Assembly: GCF_032062135.1 (NCBI RefSeq)
Contig: NC_092859.1
Span: 67,400,485-67,464,484 of the forward strand
Direction of reading: 5' to 3'
DNA: 64,000 bases
From: Pyxicephalus adspersus
Lineage: Eukaryota; Chordata; Amphibia; Anura; Pyxicephalidae
Translations under genes and position numbers: made by a program
In this document: one piece after another, positions 1 to 11,881 of the stretch
Numbering within the stretch: position 1 is the first letter of the stretch
How the letters are laid out: each line of letters opens with the position of its first letter
The notes under the pieces: model-generated
Databases searched by the model: none
Told to the model about the DNA's origin: nothing
What the model saw: only the letters and a program-made list of their open reading frames with translations

Positions 1-2630
1 ACTGCATATGTGTTATACAGCCAGATTAAAGGACTGCGTGGGTGTTAAAAGTTGTGAATATGCCTTACACATGTACTATCCCTAATAGAGCTCACACAGG
101 GAATTTCAAGCAAGGGAGGAAAGTTTGGCAAAAGAGCGCAATAAAGCAAAAGTTACATAAGAGTCTATTTTGTCCATAATGGTCACCAAAGGCAATTTGT
201 GTTGGGGAGTTCAAACCCATAACAGCAAGGTGGGTGGTCAAATGAAGTGTCATACAACACATCTCTGCTGTTTGCTGACCACCACCGTACAGTATATCTG
301 GGGTTGGGATAAGACCAAATATGGGATTCATATTTAACATATTCCATGGTTTGAATATGATATTTTCTTGTATGTTTTACTCATTTATACTGTAGGCCAT
401 CTTACCAATGTATTTTATATCATACATATTTGGAAAATTTGTACCAGTGAAAAGTACAATAATGTGGCCTCAATGCTAATAAAATGTACTTGAGCAGGTT
501 TTAAGTATAATTGAAAAATGCAGAAGCCAGAAAGAAAAGTAATATTCATTAAAGCAAAGGTGACTTCCCATGAATTTTATACCTGTTCTGCCGTGAACAA
601 AGAGTTGTAATGCTAGAAGGGGTGTCATGGGATCCCCAAATACTTCCTAGGAAGGTTTAACTGACCGTGGACCATTTCATCTAAAGCAGTGGAATTTAAT
701 GATCTGCACTGAATGATTTCCCTGGCCCCATAAACATTAAAGGATCATTTTTCCATGGTGCTCATCATTAGCCATTCCAAAAATGTTTCATAGGAAGTTA
801 GAAGAGGTTCATTTGTCTGAACCATATTATATAGACAAGTAACTATGATAATAGGCTTGTATATTACTGAAAAACATACAGCAGGAAGGCTGGATGGATA
901 ATGCACATACTACTACTAGAAATTGTGAAAAGCTTAAGGAAAATGCTAAGTAATTGACAGAATACCTACATTGAAAATATTTTTTCACAACATTTATCAG
1001 TTTGTCCAGTCATTTTTCGGAATATGAATTTTTTTGTCTGCAAAATAAGGCCATAATGAGGAGTACCATTTGCATACCTAATTTCAGCTAAAATAGTATT
1101 CTTTTTCTGTCTAGCAGTTGGGAGGTAAGTTGGTGACCACAACCTGAAAATGTACCAGATATACAAGCCCAGGGGGAAACGACTATGCTAGAACTGTAAT
1201 CAGGAGACCCCCTGAGTAAAGTGCCCATTGCCTGCTGCGCTGCCCAAAGTATATAGCAATTAGGCATACTGTTGGACCATATCTCAAAATTCATCCCTTT
1301 GGAAGAAGTAAACCATTGTGGGAGCTCAGGCTTCATCTTTTCAGAGAAAGAAGAAACTTTTTGCTGGTATTTACATTACAAATAAGTGTACACCATATCA
1401 CAGCATGCCACAGACTGGGAAAAGCATTAAACTCTAATCTAAACAAAAGTACATAGACTGCTTACCCAGTACAAACCTAATACCACCTTTCATCCTAGGA
1501 CTCAACACTCTTTGTATCCCCCCCCCCCCCCCCCCCCATTTTTTTAGCACTGTATTGTATTGGTTGGGTCCACCAAGCAAGAGAAAGAAAAAGAAAAGAG
1601 GACTTCCCAGTGCTCACCTCATTTTTGCTGAATGGTAGGTATACGATTCCTGAGTCAGATGGTTTCAAATATGTAGAATTTAACAAAAAAAAAAATCTTG
1701 CATTTAAGAATTTGGGGTGCTCATGCAGCAAAATGCATGGGAATGTACCTGGTATAAGCAAAATTTTCCTCTCCACCTCTAATTGTGATTGAGTGCTCAA
1801 GAGCCCTAATAAGGACCAAAGTAGCAATGGAATTTACTGGATAAACAAGTACTGCCTGGAGACACCTTTAGGAGGTAACCTCAAAGACAGAACTAAAACA
1901 TATAATCCCCAATTACACAGATTCTCTTTTCTCCAAGCAGTGTGATATACAGTATGGAAATGTAAAAACATACATGTACACAATACTAATGGTCACATAC
2001 ATATTTAATAAAGAAACACTACTAGATGTTTCATTAACAATTAAAGTGGCACTGTAAAGGCTTTCAAAAGGGAATACTTCTTTTCCAGATTCCAAATTAT
2101 TCTACATTTATTACATTTTGCACAAAGAATCATTACCAGCATATTTTGCAAAATTAAAACTATTTGAAATGGAAAGTATGAAGTGAAAGAATTTTTATTA
2201 CCACCAAGTAATGACATTTTTTTGTGCCTCAGTATTGACCATAGAAATAATAAAGGGTACAATAGGAGCAATAAATGCTGCTATAAAGAAGAACAAAAAC
2301 ATTCAAAAGGCTCGTACCCTTCCTAATTTAATTGGAACCTAGGAACAGACCATGGATACATATCATTAGTGAGATGTCGAAGAAGATAGTTATAAATTAA
2401 TCCTTGTATCATAGATAGTACGGAAGCCTTGAAATTGTTTCGTGTCCCTGTCAAGGTACCCCCAATCCTCTGCTCACCAATGATCACCCTCTGCTCCCAA
2501 CTCCAGCTCAGTTGATACAAAATACATGAGGCTCTCAGTGCTGGGAAGAATGTTACCTTCTCCCATGTGTCGGTGTTTGGGTCTAATTGCCAGGCCACAG
2601 CACTATCACATGAGTGAAGAACACTTCTCC
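1..2630. other. AT-rich intronic DNA, no gene seen
   Basis: On the PPP2R2B interpretation this is intron 1. Short open frames on both strands show no family motif, paired splice sites or CpG signal. The only notable structure is the poly-C run at 1518-1537. Confidence 0.6.
1518..1537. repeat. Poly-C/poly-G homopolymer, 20 bp
   Basis: An uninterrupted run of 20 C on the plus strand, followed by ATTTTTTTAG. On the minus strand it creates a poly-glycine stretch in a spurious open frame. Its length is likely to vary and to be error-prone in sequencing. Confidence 0.95.
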
Positions 2631-2638
2631 CTCTAAGG

Positions 2639-3089
2639 CAGGGGTGTCAAACCCTGGCCCACAGGCCAAATCTGGCCCTCGATGTTCTTTTGTTTGCCCC
2701 CCCAAAGAGTTCTGAAAATGAATTGCATCTTGCCTGCCCGTCCACCACTACGTAATGCAGCGAGTGATGCCGCTACTAAACTCCCAGCATCATTTGTGTC
2801 TATAGACGCAAGTTATGCAAGGAATTGTAGTCTCGGCATCACTCGCAACTATGGAACAGCTCTCTGCCTATGCATAGCTCTACATTCGGCTGTTCCTGTC
2901 TTCTTCTGTGGTCTTCTGTTTAATAATAATAGTCACTTTCAGCACAGGAGAGGTTTATCTACAAGTGTGGAAAAAAGAATATATTTAATGAGAAGGAAAA
3001 CTTCCTCAATTTTTTTCAATAAATTTGGCCCGCAACTTAGTCTAAATTTTTAATTTCAGCCCTCTGTGTATTTGAGTTTGACCCCCCTG
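2639..3089. mobile_element. Non-autonomous hAT transposon, complete, with 8-bp TSD
   Basis: The ends are CAGGGGTGTCAAAC on the left and GTTTGACCCCCCTG on the right, an inverted pair typical of hAT elements. An exact 8-bp duplication, CTCTAAGG, flanks it at 2631-2638 and 3090-3097. The 451-bp interior is homologous, in opposite orientation, to the element at 27376-27767; both share the stretch GGCCAAATCTGGCCCTC. A 123-codon open frame at 2682-3053 shows no transposase motif and is not a gene. Confidence 0.92.
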
Positions 3090-3097
3090 CTCTAAGG

Positions 3098-4862
3098 TAT
3101 TACAACAGACAGCCAACACTGGGTATTTTGTTACAGGTAGCAAACAAAAATTGTGGTGGTTCTTCTGCTGGTCGAATATAAATATAACTTTTCAATGGCA
3201 GAAGTGACAGCTAATCACTGGAAAAGTAAGGTAAGTAAAGGTAAAACTGCTAAGTCTGGAAAAAGGTGTTGCTTGATGGGATACATGTGCCATAACATAA
3301 AGAAATAAACATTTATGCATTTTAACCATAAAATCTAGTTATCTTATTGTGTTAGCAAATAATGACAGAAGAAATTACACATTCTACATTATTGTTATAT
3401 GAGACACACTACAGGGGGTTAGACAGTCATTTCAGGAGGAGGCTAAAGATATTCATTTGGGTACCACATATTCAGTAATTAGAAATACTTTCTATAACAA
3501 TAGGAACCTCCTGCTTATATGAATAATGTATAGGTAGAAAACCTATTTTAGATTTCAGGTTGTGTCACGGCTGATTTTTTATAAGGCAAGATTATGCCTG
3601 AAATTCAGAAGCAGGAGGAATAGTAAATGGTTTTCAATGAGCCTGAGGGCTGCACAAATACAATTCATGAAAAAATTCACACTGAATACCAGTATCTAGG
3701 CCAGGGATACAAAATAAAAAAATAAATACAAAAAAGAAACCACAGGCAGAGTAATAAGTACAAGAGAACCTCAATTGCTGCAACAGTACCGCCTGGAAAA
3801 GGTCATTTGTGACTATGGCACTGCTAAACCATGGTAAATATTAAGCAGTAATAACTGCACTGTGTAAAGAAAATAAAACCGCCATGTTTTATCCATATTT
3901 ACCAGCCTCCTACATGGTCAGAATGGAAAACATCACAGACATGCTCGACCGTGTATTTTTCATGCCTAGCTAGTAATTGTTTCTCAAAATTTTTCACAAT
4001 CAATATGAGACCGTGACAAAGTAACTCAAACAACAAGGACAGTTCAGTAACAACATCTTACTGAGGGATAATGTAATGACGCAAATTAAACGTAAATGTC
4101 AGCTGAAACAGTGCTTTGCCCTGTAAAGCCAGGTGTTTTACACTGCAAGTCATTTCGAAATCAACTCAAACCATTTATCTCCACTTAACAGAACATTCCT
4201 AAGCAGCCAATCTCATCTCTTTTTATTACCCTGCAAGCATAAAAACTGCAAAGCAGAAAATATGGTCACAATGAAATTTGTGGAAAAAGATGCATCTTTT
4301 GATGAAAATGGGAGTAGAAAGGCTGTATGAAGACAATATGCCCACTTCTGCTGTGGCCACATTTGTGGTGGATTCTCTCTAGATGAACAAACTTTCCTAT
4401 GAAAAAATATATGCAATATATGCAATAACTACTTTCCCTACAGAAGGGTAAATTCACATAGAAACCGACACCTCTAGGTTTGGGAAATGTGCATTTGAAT
4501 TCCTACTGCTATCTGTATACTTATTAAAGCATATTTGTAAAATTTATCAAGACTAAAGCCACCTACACAACAAAGGCAAAAAATTTATATATATATATAT
4601 ATATATATATTTAGAAAATGGCTCTGAACAAAAAAATATCTTTGAAGTTGAGTGTTTGTCTTAGCATCTGGTGGAAGCCATCATTCCCTGACACCACCAA
4701 TGTCCCTACATTAGTAATAAAGCCCAAGTCAGTGCTCATACAAGTCTTGTTTGGATCATTTTTATTCAAGGAGCTGTATTTGTATTACATATTTTTGTCA
4801 AGTGGGCAAAAAAAAATGTCAGTGTCCAAAAGGTTAGTTTTTCCAGAGAATAAAAGCTATAT
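3098..4862. other. Intronic DNA with a TA microsatellite, no gene seen
   Basis: AT-rich sequence without recognisable exon, RNA gene or transposon ends. It contains the (TA)n run at 4586-4610. Confidence 0.55.
4586..4610. repeat. (TA)n microsatellite, about 12 units
   Basis: An uninterrupted alternating TA run of 25 bp inside AT-rich intron. Confidence 0.95.
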
Positions 4863-5282
4863 ACAGACAGTCCCTGAACTAAGGACATCCGATGGGGCTT
4901 GGACAAAGGGGGAGGGTTTCCATGACTTGCAGAAGAAATCTTTTGTTAAACACAGCTGAGACAGCTCTTCCACAAGCTCTTTCAACTTTAATGACCAAAG
5001 ACAAACTCTGCAATTGTTTCTTTTTGCATATCATAGCAGAGCTTGCTCCAGAAGTTAATAAATGTCCTAGGCTCTATAAAGTTTTTTTTTTTTTTTTTTT
5101 TTGCTTTGTGAATAACTTGCAGTGAAGATTTTATATAGTAACCGACACCTCACTGCCTAATATGTTGAGAAACATCTCTCCCAATTGCATTTATTAAAAT
5201 AATGTACCTGTTCTTACATATAAATTCAACTTAAGAACAAACCTACAGTCCCCATCTTGTATGTAACCCGGGGACTGCCTGT
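4863..5282. mobile_element. 420-bp repeat with inverted ends, probable DNA transposon
   Basis: The left end reads ACAGACAGTCCCTGAACTAA. The right end, read inward on the other strand, is ACAGGCAGTCCCCGGGTTAC, an imperfect terminal inverted repeat. Next to the right end is a segment reading, on the minus strand, GTAGGTTTGTTCTTAAGTTG. I associate this with a repeat spread widely in vertebrate genomes, but I cannot name the family. A poly-T of about 21 bp lies inside at 5082-5102. No target duplication is clear. Confidence 0.6.
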
Positions 5283-8164
5283 TATTGGCAATGGTGCCAC
5301 AAATAACATTGGATTGTTTAATATCCAAGCCATCCAAACCTTAAGGACCTAACTGGCTTGCTTTGTACAAAAGCTCTGTTCTTTCTGCAGATTATACAAT
5401 AAAAGACTGTTAGAGAACACATTGTCGGCACATTTTGTTGTATTATCTCAAGTAAAGCAAATACTAAAAACCATTAAATTAACATGTTGCTTCCGGAATA
5501 ATAGAAAATTTACTTACACAGGTTATAAGTCATAAAGCTGGAGTTATACTAGAAATAGAAATTTATATATATTTTTTTATTTTCTTACATGCACACAAAA
5601 ACACAGGTAGTCTTTTGGGACATGTCAGTCTTAGCATAAGGCATAAAACCAATTTGTTCTTCCTCAGAGCAGCAGGATAGGCAGATGCTATGATCAGGTG
5701 CGATGCACTTAACATCTGGAATAGAACTGTGCAAGCCATATCTTTTAAAATGAAGGTCTGCCTGGCACAATGGTACCGCTGGGAGTAGAAAGACAAAAAA
5801 AATAAATAAAGTTTGTTACCATATGGGACTGGTGTTCTGATTCACTGCATAATATTTGTTTGGATTTGAACAGTCCAGTTGAAACAACTTAAATACATTT
5901 TTAAACCTGAAAATAGAAGGGTTTGCTCCCTTCTTGTCTTATCGATGCACTTCTGCAAGGTTTTATACCGGTATTAGTGTGAGTAAAGCTGTATCGACTA
6001 CCCGCTGATCCCTCCAGTTTCTGCTCTAGACCATTTTAATAGATGACTATCAATTCCCAATGCTACAGGAATGTTTCCCATCTTCTGCAGCATTTATATA
6101 CAATTTTGCTTTTATTCAATTTACTGCAATGTTCTCTGCAGCTTGACAGACAGCTGACCTGATCATTTGGCAGCTATAACTGGGGCTTTACAGGATCTAC
6201 TGGCAGATAATACGGGGGGACTGATGCATAAATGCTTGTGAAACTGCATCTTATAGGACTTTTTTTTTTTTTAAACCACCCATAATTTAAAAAAAATATA
6301 TAACTATTATAGCATCCCTTAAAGCTTTCCACTGACATTGGCTGGACAGTAGCAATACAACCTGACCACAAAACGACCCCTCACCTGAGAGTCACCAATA
6401 TAGCAACTTAAGGGAACAATAAGCTATCAGCTGAACCATTTCAAGCCAGCAGATTGTGTTTTCACTGACAGAGAATTCCATGTCATTAGCTGCTTTCAAA
6501 TGGTACCAGATAGCTTAGCCATCATGTGATCCGCTAAAATCACTGGTACCTAACAAAGGTCACCAGATGTCCAAGCATATCTTAGGCTGTAAACTTTTAA
6601 TTAAAAGGTGAAATGCTCATCAGTATACTTTCAACCCACACTGACTCTTTAGCAGTAAAAGGACTAAAGGACATACCTCAGGTCCTACTGACTTCCTCTG
6701 CTATAAATTTATATTCCATTTCTATACATTCTATGTATAGAAAAGATGCGGTCATCAGTCTTTTTGCAGTGATCAGAGTTACTGTTTGCCTTCTGTGCTT
6801 GTTAAAACAGCCTTTATTACAAGTCAATTTATTCTGACGAAGCCTTTGTTGTCCTTAACCGGTCAAATAACACCTTACTCAACTTTCTTTCCACAGGGCA
6901 TCTTTCTATACAGATATCAAAGCATCATTATTTAATCAAATCATAAATTAACAATGCATTTGTACATACGACTAACACAGCACATGAATCAGTGTCTATT
7001 TTAGCCTCCTGTAATGCCTGCAAAGAAGCGGTAAGACCTAAAGAGGGGGTCAGCTCACTGAGCCACTAAGCCATTTGGTGTGATGCCATTCCTTAAGTGA
7101 ATGCCTGGCAGGGGCAGCTACTAGATTAGCATATGTCATTCAGTTGCACAGTGCCTTAAAGGGGATCTAGGACCTAACCAGGCTGTTTAGCACCGATGTC
7201 TGGATCACAACACTGCCAAAACAGAATTACAAATCAGCCTAAATGTACCATGGAAGGAGGTTGTACCATTTTATTCACAAAAGGCACCTGGTCTTCCAAG
7301 GAAATAAATACACAGATCGGAGGTACACATTTTGTACAGAGCAAAAACAATTTATGAGCCTGACGCAAAGTTTTGACAGAGAATTTGTGAAAGCATTACT
7401 TATTTAGCATATCATTTTCCCCCAGGCACAATAGAGGTTAGATGAATATTTACAATCATATATATATATACTGGTCATTAGTGAATTCACATTCTCATGA
7501 CAGTTCAGGAGAAATTAGAATGGCTGCTCTGTAAAGGAAAAAGAGAGATGGCATTCTATGAATTTTTATGAGTCGTCCACAATCCTTGAGGCAATGGCAC
7601 GCCAAAGACTTTATAAATGTATGTGCTTACATAGGCCTTATGGCAAACCATATCTATATTGGGACAATATGTTCAAAAACTGCAAAGCATTTTTCCTTAA
7701 CAAAAGGTCTTTAGGACACATCCTCTAGAGCATCTACTATGCCTGAAACTGTAATATTTACCTAAATAAAAGGCTATTGGTAACACCAGCTAGCAAGAGG
7801 CTGAAAAAAAATGCTGCAGTCCAATTTACCATATGGCCAAACTACAGATACTAGTTCTGTTTGAATTAGCAGATTAAAAACAAACAAAAAAAAACAATGT
7901 TTATTTTTATTTGCATATACTTTTGTACAATCTCTACCCCTTTCGTCTTTTTTTTTCTCTTCAAAGTAGTTTGCACTACTGGTCCGCTTATTATACATGG
8001 CTACAGTTAACTACTTTTCATTATTGGTGTGATATCTACAGAACTAGAATTGTGAAAATCAACAAAAACTACAGGAAAAAAAATGGGAGTTTTGGTTTTG
8101 ACAATTTAAGCATACCTAAACTCTGAGTCTCACTTTACATAAAAGAGTAGAGAACCCTTTTGTG
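5283..8164. other. Intronic DNA, no assigned gene
   Basis: Apart from the candidate exon at 5589-5778, only short homopolymers and a brief TATATATATA run near 7460 are seen. Confidence 0.5.
5589..5778 (-). other. Candidate alternative exon with strong splice-like ends (weak)
   Basis: On the minus strand a pyrimidine-rich tract ending TCTACTCCCAG (AG at 5779-5780) precedes 190 nt. These are followed by GTAAGA at 5583-5588. Two of three frames are open across the stretch. Joined in phase 1 to the PPP2R2B first exon, it stays open for about 62 codons (VPLCQADLHFKRY... to VFVCM) and then meets TAA. AATAAA follows at 5576-5581. It could therefore be an alternative terminal exon. As a skipped-or-included cassette it would shift the frame. 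The encoded residues resemble nothing I know. Chance is the default explanation in AT-rich DNA. Confidence 0.15.
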
Positions 8165-8515
8165 TGGGGTAATTTTTTTTTTTTTAAGGTGCAACACTGC
8201 ACAATTCTTCGGCTCCCAGGCGGTCGAGAATGAATGCCTGAGCATCTTGGGCGTGCGCAGAAGGAGCCTTTTTGCTCAAAGAGAAAAATTTGCCAATCTC
8301 ACGCATGCGCAGTGAGATCGTCAATTTTTTTTCCCATCTTACATCACCCGATCTCACGCCTGGGTCGTGTGATGTAGAATGAAGAACCCGAAAGAGAAGA
8401 CAAAGATGGTGGCGCTCCGGGTCGACGCAGGACCTAATGCTGGACACCCCCCCGAGGGATTTCACTGCCCTGCAGGATTGAAGGTATGTTTTTGTTTTTT
8501 TTTTGTTTTTTTAGT
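8165..8515. repeat. GC-rich dispersed repeat, MITE-like
   Basis: This block has GC and CpG content well above its flanks and lies between T-rich runs. It contains GCGTGCGCAG and CACGCATGCGCAGTG motifs and a stretch AAGATGGTGGCGCTCCGGG. Similar ATGCGCAGTG and AAGATGGCGG words occur in the TTAA-flanked MITE at 26594-26952, and related GATCGTGGCGCTGG occurs near 15790. The pattern suits an amphibian non-autonomous element. I could not define its termini or a target duplication. Confidence 0.5.
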
Positions 8516-9589
8516 ATAGTTCCTCCAACAGACATCCTGACATTTTCTCACATAGAGCCCTTTCGGTTTCACAGGGGTGCTTTGATGTTTGCTAAAGGAT
8601 GACAAGCATCCAAATCATAGTGTTGTACAGAAGACATGTTGCATAGAGTAATAAAGACTCACCTATTTATTTGAATTGCGGCTCAAAACAAATATACACA
8701 TGTAGCGGCCAGCAGATGGGAGGCATGCGCTTGATCCAACATTCCTTAGGTGGGACAGATGCAGGAGCCAAGTTAGCCCTGAAGTTTTTTGGGCAGAAAC
8801 AACAAATACTTATTAAACAAAATACTTCCAATGGTATATTTACCAGACCAAAAATTGTAACTTTAGGATTTACATATGACATATGTAGCTCAACGGTTGT
8901 TGCCAGGGATACCTGGCAATCCTGGCTTTCCATACCGGTGCAAGGACTGAATTAACTCCTGTGCGGGAATTACATCATCCTGGCCAATCAAGATGGCTGA
9001 AGATCAGAATGTGAAAAAATAAAAGAAGATGGCAGCGACCACAACTGAACAGGGAAGGACAAGTATCCCTAGGGTTTAGTTATGCTTTACACTGGCCCCA
9101 GTAAGCGGATTAAGACAAATTATTTGACTCTGACAGAAGTGCTTTCAATGGGTAGCCTTTGTCCATGTTAAAAAAGCTTTATCCCAAAAAGGAAAATGGC
9201 TGTTGCTATAGCTGCTTAAAAGGGCTAGAGGCAATTAAGACTTTATTACTTTTGAAAAGTCCATCCAAATCTACTACACCCTCTAACTTGACCATCAACA
9301 AGTTGACAATGCTGCTGCCTGAAGGTGGATACACAGTTTATCCATGAACACATGGGAGCAAGTGTGACCACCCTAAGACATGAGTTGTTACTGGCTGGAT
9401 GAACCAACAACAAAACCACCAGCAATTATAGCCATGAAGTAGTGTATCAAGCTGCAGCTAACTAGGAGAGTGGAAACATTCTTTCCATAACCACTAAGGG
9501 TGATTGCATATCAAGATAGAATGAAGAGAAGGGCAGTTAACAAAACAGGAGTGACGTTTAAATGGCATATCTATTTAATGTACAGTGCT
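8516..9589. other. Intronic DNA, possible decayed repeat, no gene
   Basis: The interval 8660-9065 has mixed composition, with phrases such as CCAATCAAGATGGCTGAAG and AAGAAGATGGCAGCGACC that resemble the GC-rich frog repeats elsewhere in the window. Open frames on both strands overlap (8671-8955 and 8667-8933) and show no known motif. Confidence 0.4.
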
Positions 9590-11290
9590 GCTGGTAATAA
9601 TATCTCTTGGTTTGTAGGTAAATGGGAGAGGAGGGGATGAGGAGGTCAGACAGTTAGGAAGACACAGTTGTGTAGAAGGTGTCCCATTCTTCCCAAATCC
9701 AGTGAAATTTATCTAGCTTACCCTGAAAAAGGGCTGCAAGATACTCCATTATATGTATACTGTACAAGTATTGTACTCATTTGTAGTAGTATAGGTTTAG
9801 GAGACTTAATAGATGGGTCATTTTATCTAAAGGGTCGTGGACATGAGTGACATCTTGGATAATACCATTGACTTCTGACAAGTAGTTTTGAGAAAGTGGA
9901 CATTCCCAATAGATGTGTTCGAGGAACCTCAAGAGGCATTGCAATGCCAGCAACTAGGAAAGGTTGTGGGGAAGAGGCAGTGAAGAACCTCAGGGGTGTG
10001 GTACCAACAAAATAGTATTTTGTAGGAGGTCTTCTTGCAAGCTGTGCAAATGGAGCACTCATGCACAGCTTGTTAGGTATCAAACAACACTTCAAGTGAT
10101 AATTCAAGGCCTATGACCCTGCTGCAGGCCGGAATATATAGGAATTTATCTGCGGACGGACTATTGGCACTGTGCAGGAGCTTATAAATGTCTGAGATAA
10201 ATCCTCTGGGCTGTCTACACAGAATCTTCCAAATGTTGTGCGACAGGGGAACACAGAGGAGGAGTGTAAGGATAGTGCAAAATGTCCGATTTGTAGCTAA
10301 GCATAAAAAGAGGAAGAAGTTAGTTCATATTTGTTTCTGAGTTCAGCAAATTAGTTGATTCTCCTTTTTACAGGGTGAAGTATGTGACAAGCGAAAGCTT
10401 TCCTTCCAGGGACCAGACATTTGAGAGGTAAGGATTTTCAGGGATAAATGCGTAAGTATGATTGAAGTTTGAGTTGAGTTTGAATTTGAGTTTTTCTAGT
10501 GAATATCATGGCTGAAACAAGATCGCTATTAAGGGAGGCTAGAGGAGAGGCCCACAGAAGTTAATTAGGGCGAGCTGGAGCAAGACAATATTTCTCGATC
10601 CTTGTCCAAAAACTTGGTTGATGTAGGGAAGACCAATATGGCAAACACCTTAAGTGAGCTGCTAGATAATATTCATTCAGATCAGGGACTCCCATACTGC
10701 CTAGGCCTCGGTGTACACATCAAGTCTTCGCCAATCTGTGACATTTGTATGTCCAGATAAAATTTTAAGAATTACATTTAAAAATTTTTTTAGAACTCCC
10801 TTCACCATGACTCCCTTAATATCATGATTGGATCATATGGAAGCCACTAGGGGTTCAATGGAGAGTACAAATAAAAACAGGGAGATAGAAATGGGACCTA
10901 CCAGGGATGTCCTGATAGGGAAGGAGGAGGTTTAACAAATGAAGAGGGGTAAGTATAAAAAGAGCAAAAATGGGATCAATTATGCCAAAGGGTTTGAGAA
11001 TAGTGAACATGAAGGGCCAGCTAAGGCAATCAACTGCCTTTTCGGCATCCAGACATAGCACTAGTGAGTCAGTCTTGCGCCTATCGAAGATGTCTATTAG
11101 ATTAATGACCCATCTAGTATTGTCCCTAGCATGTCTAAATAGGATAAATCCACTCTGGACTTTGTGAATCAGGGAAGGAAGAAGTCTGGATAGGCAATCT
11201 TTGAGAAGGTCTTTAGATCTATATTCAATATAGGTCGATAGTTGGAATGGTCCATTGGCTCATTAGCACTGGAGCTTTCTGTAAACATCT
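9590..11290 (-). mobile_element. Decayed non-LTR retrotransposon (Tx1/L1-like ORF2 remnant)
   Basis: Read on the minus strand, fragments of an L1/Tx1-type ORF2 occur in the right order, broken by stops and frameshifts. First comes a reverse-transcriptase segment with NYRPI near 11250, then VQSGFI and RHARDNTRWVINLID near 11150-11080, then the LDAEKAVD block near 11040. After a poorly conserved stretch, the C-terminal region carries the zinc-knuckle-like TPEVLH...LFPTTFPSCWHC near 10020-9940, and finally a tryptophan-bearing tail near 9690. The endonuclease and ORF1 are missing, so this is a 5'-truncated dead copy. The 3' end is placed only approximately. Confidence 0.8.
10855..11170 (-). pseudogene. 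Reverse-transcriptase domain fragment of the LINE
   Basis: This is the best preserved part of the LINE. It is an uninterrupted frame of about 100 codons covering the finger and palm start of the reverse transcriptase. The block LCLDAEKAVDCLSWPFMF corresponds to the family motif D-A-E-K-A-F-D, with the first catalytic aspartate kept and Phe changed to Val. The catalytic YADD block is not found downstream, and the frame ends at a stop at 10855. It is not functional. Confidence 0.8.
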
Positions 11291-11638
11291 TACTCCTACA
11301 ATTGTCTTATAACTGAAATGTTTGATAAAATCATATTTTCTCCACTTCCACCTGATACAGCCCATTACTCAAACACATACCTTCTCACCTTTGGGAAGAA
11401 TGTCTTCAACTTTTATTACCACCTACCTATCGTCCCTGATATGTATCTGGGGTATAACAACCAATAGTAAGGAGGATATTACAATATAGATATACATCAT
11501 GCCATAAACTGCTTTTAGAACACAATGTTCTCATTCAATAATCTTGAAAAATCTATATAACTAGTCTCTACAAATATACATACATAATATTTATTATTAT
11601 TTTTATTAATAACTTTTTTTTAACTTCATCATAACTTT

Positions 11639-11838
11639 GATGTTCCGTTATTTGATTAATGCATTTCAACATCAACCACTTATGACACTTTGTATATGTA
11701 TACCTAAAATAATATGTCTCATCTTCACAACAATTTTGATGTTCTGGTATTTAAATACCGTATTTTTTACATCAACCATTTATGACACTGTATATATCTA
11801 TGTATTTTCTGTATTTAACATGCCAATTAACGATCTCT
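11639..11838. repeat. Two-copy imperfect tandem repeat, about 100-bp unit
   Basis: GATGTTCC/TG...TATTT and CATCAACCAYTTATGACACT recur at a spacing of about 99-100 bp (11639 and 11738; 11670 and 11770). The copies are clearly diverged. The array runs directly into the 34-bp motif at 11848-11881, so both may belong to one element. Confidence 0.6.
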
Positions 11839-11847
11839 ATACATACC

Positions 11848-11881
11848 CCTGAGGAAGCCGTCAAGGGTGAAACGCGTCGGG
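11848..11881 (+). repeat. 34-bp conserved repeat motif (CCTGAGGAAGCC...GAAACGCGTCGGG)
   Basis: The motif opens CCTGAGGAAGCCG and closes AAACGCGTCGGG. Two further copies lie at 62303-62336 (minus) and 62609-62642 (plus). Motifs of this form are, to my knowledge, very common in frog and fish genomes as part of dispersed repeats. I cannot name the parent family. Confidence 0.75.

Noticed and set aside
2682..3053. 123-codon frame taken as a gene
   Set aside because: It lies wholly inside a non-autonomous hAT element and has no transposase signature.
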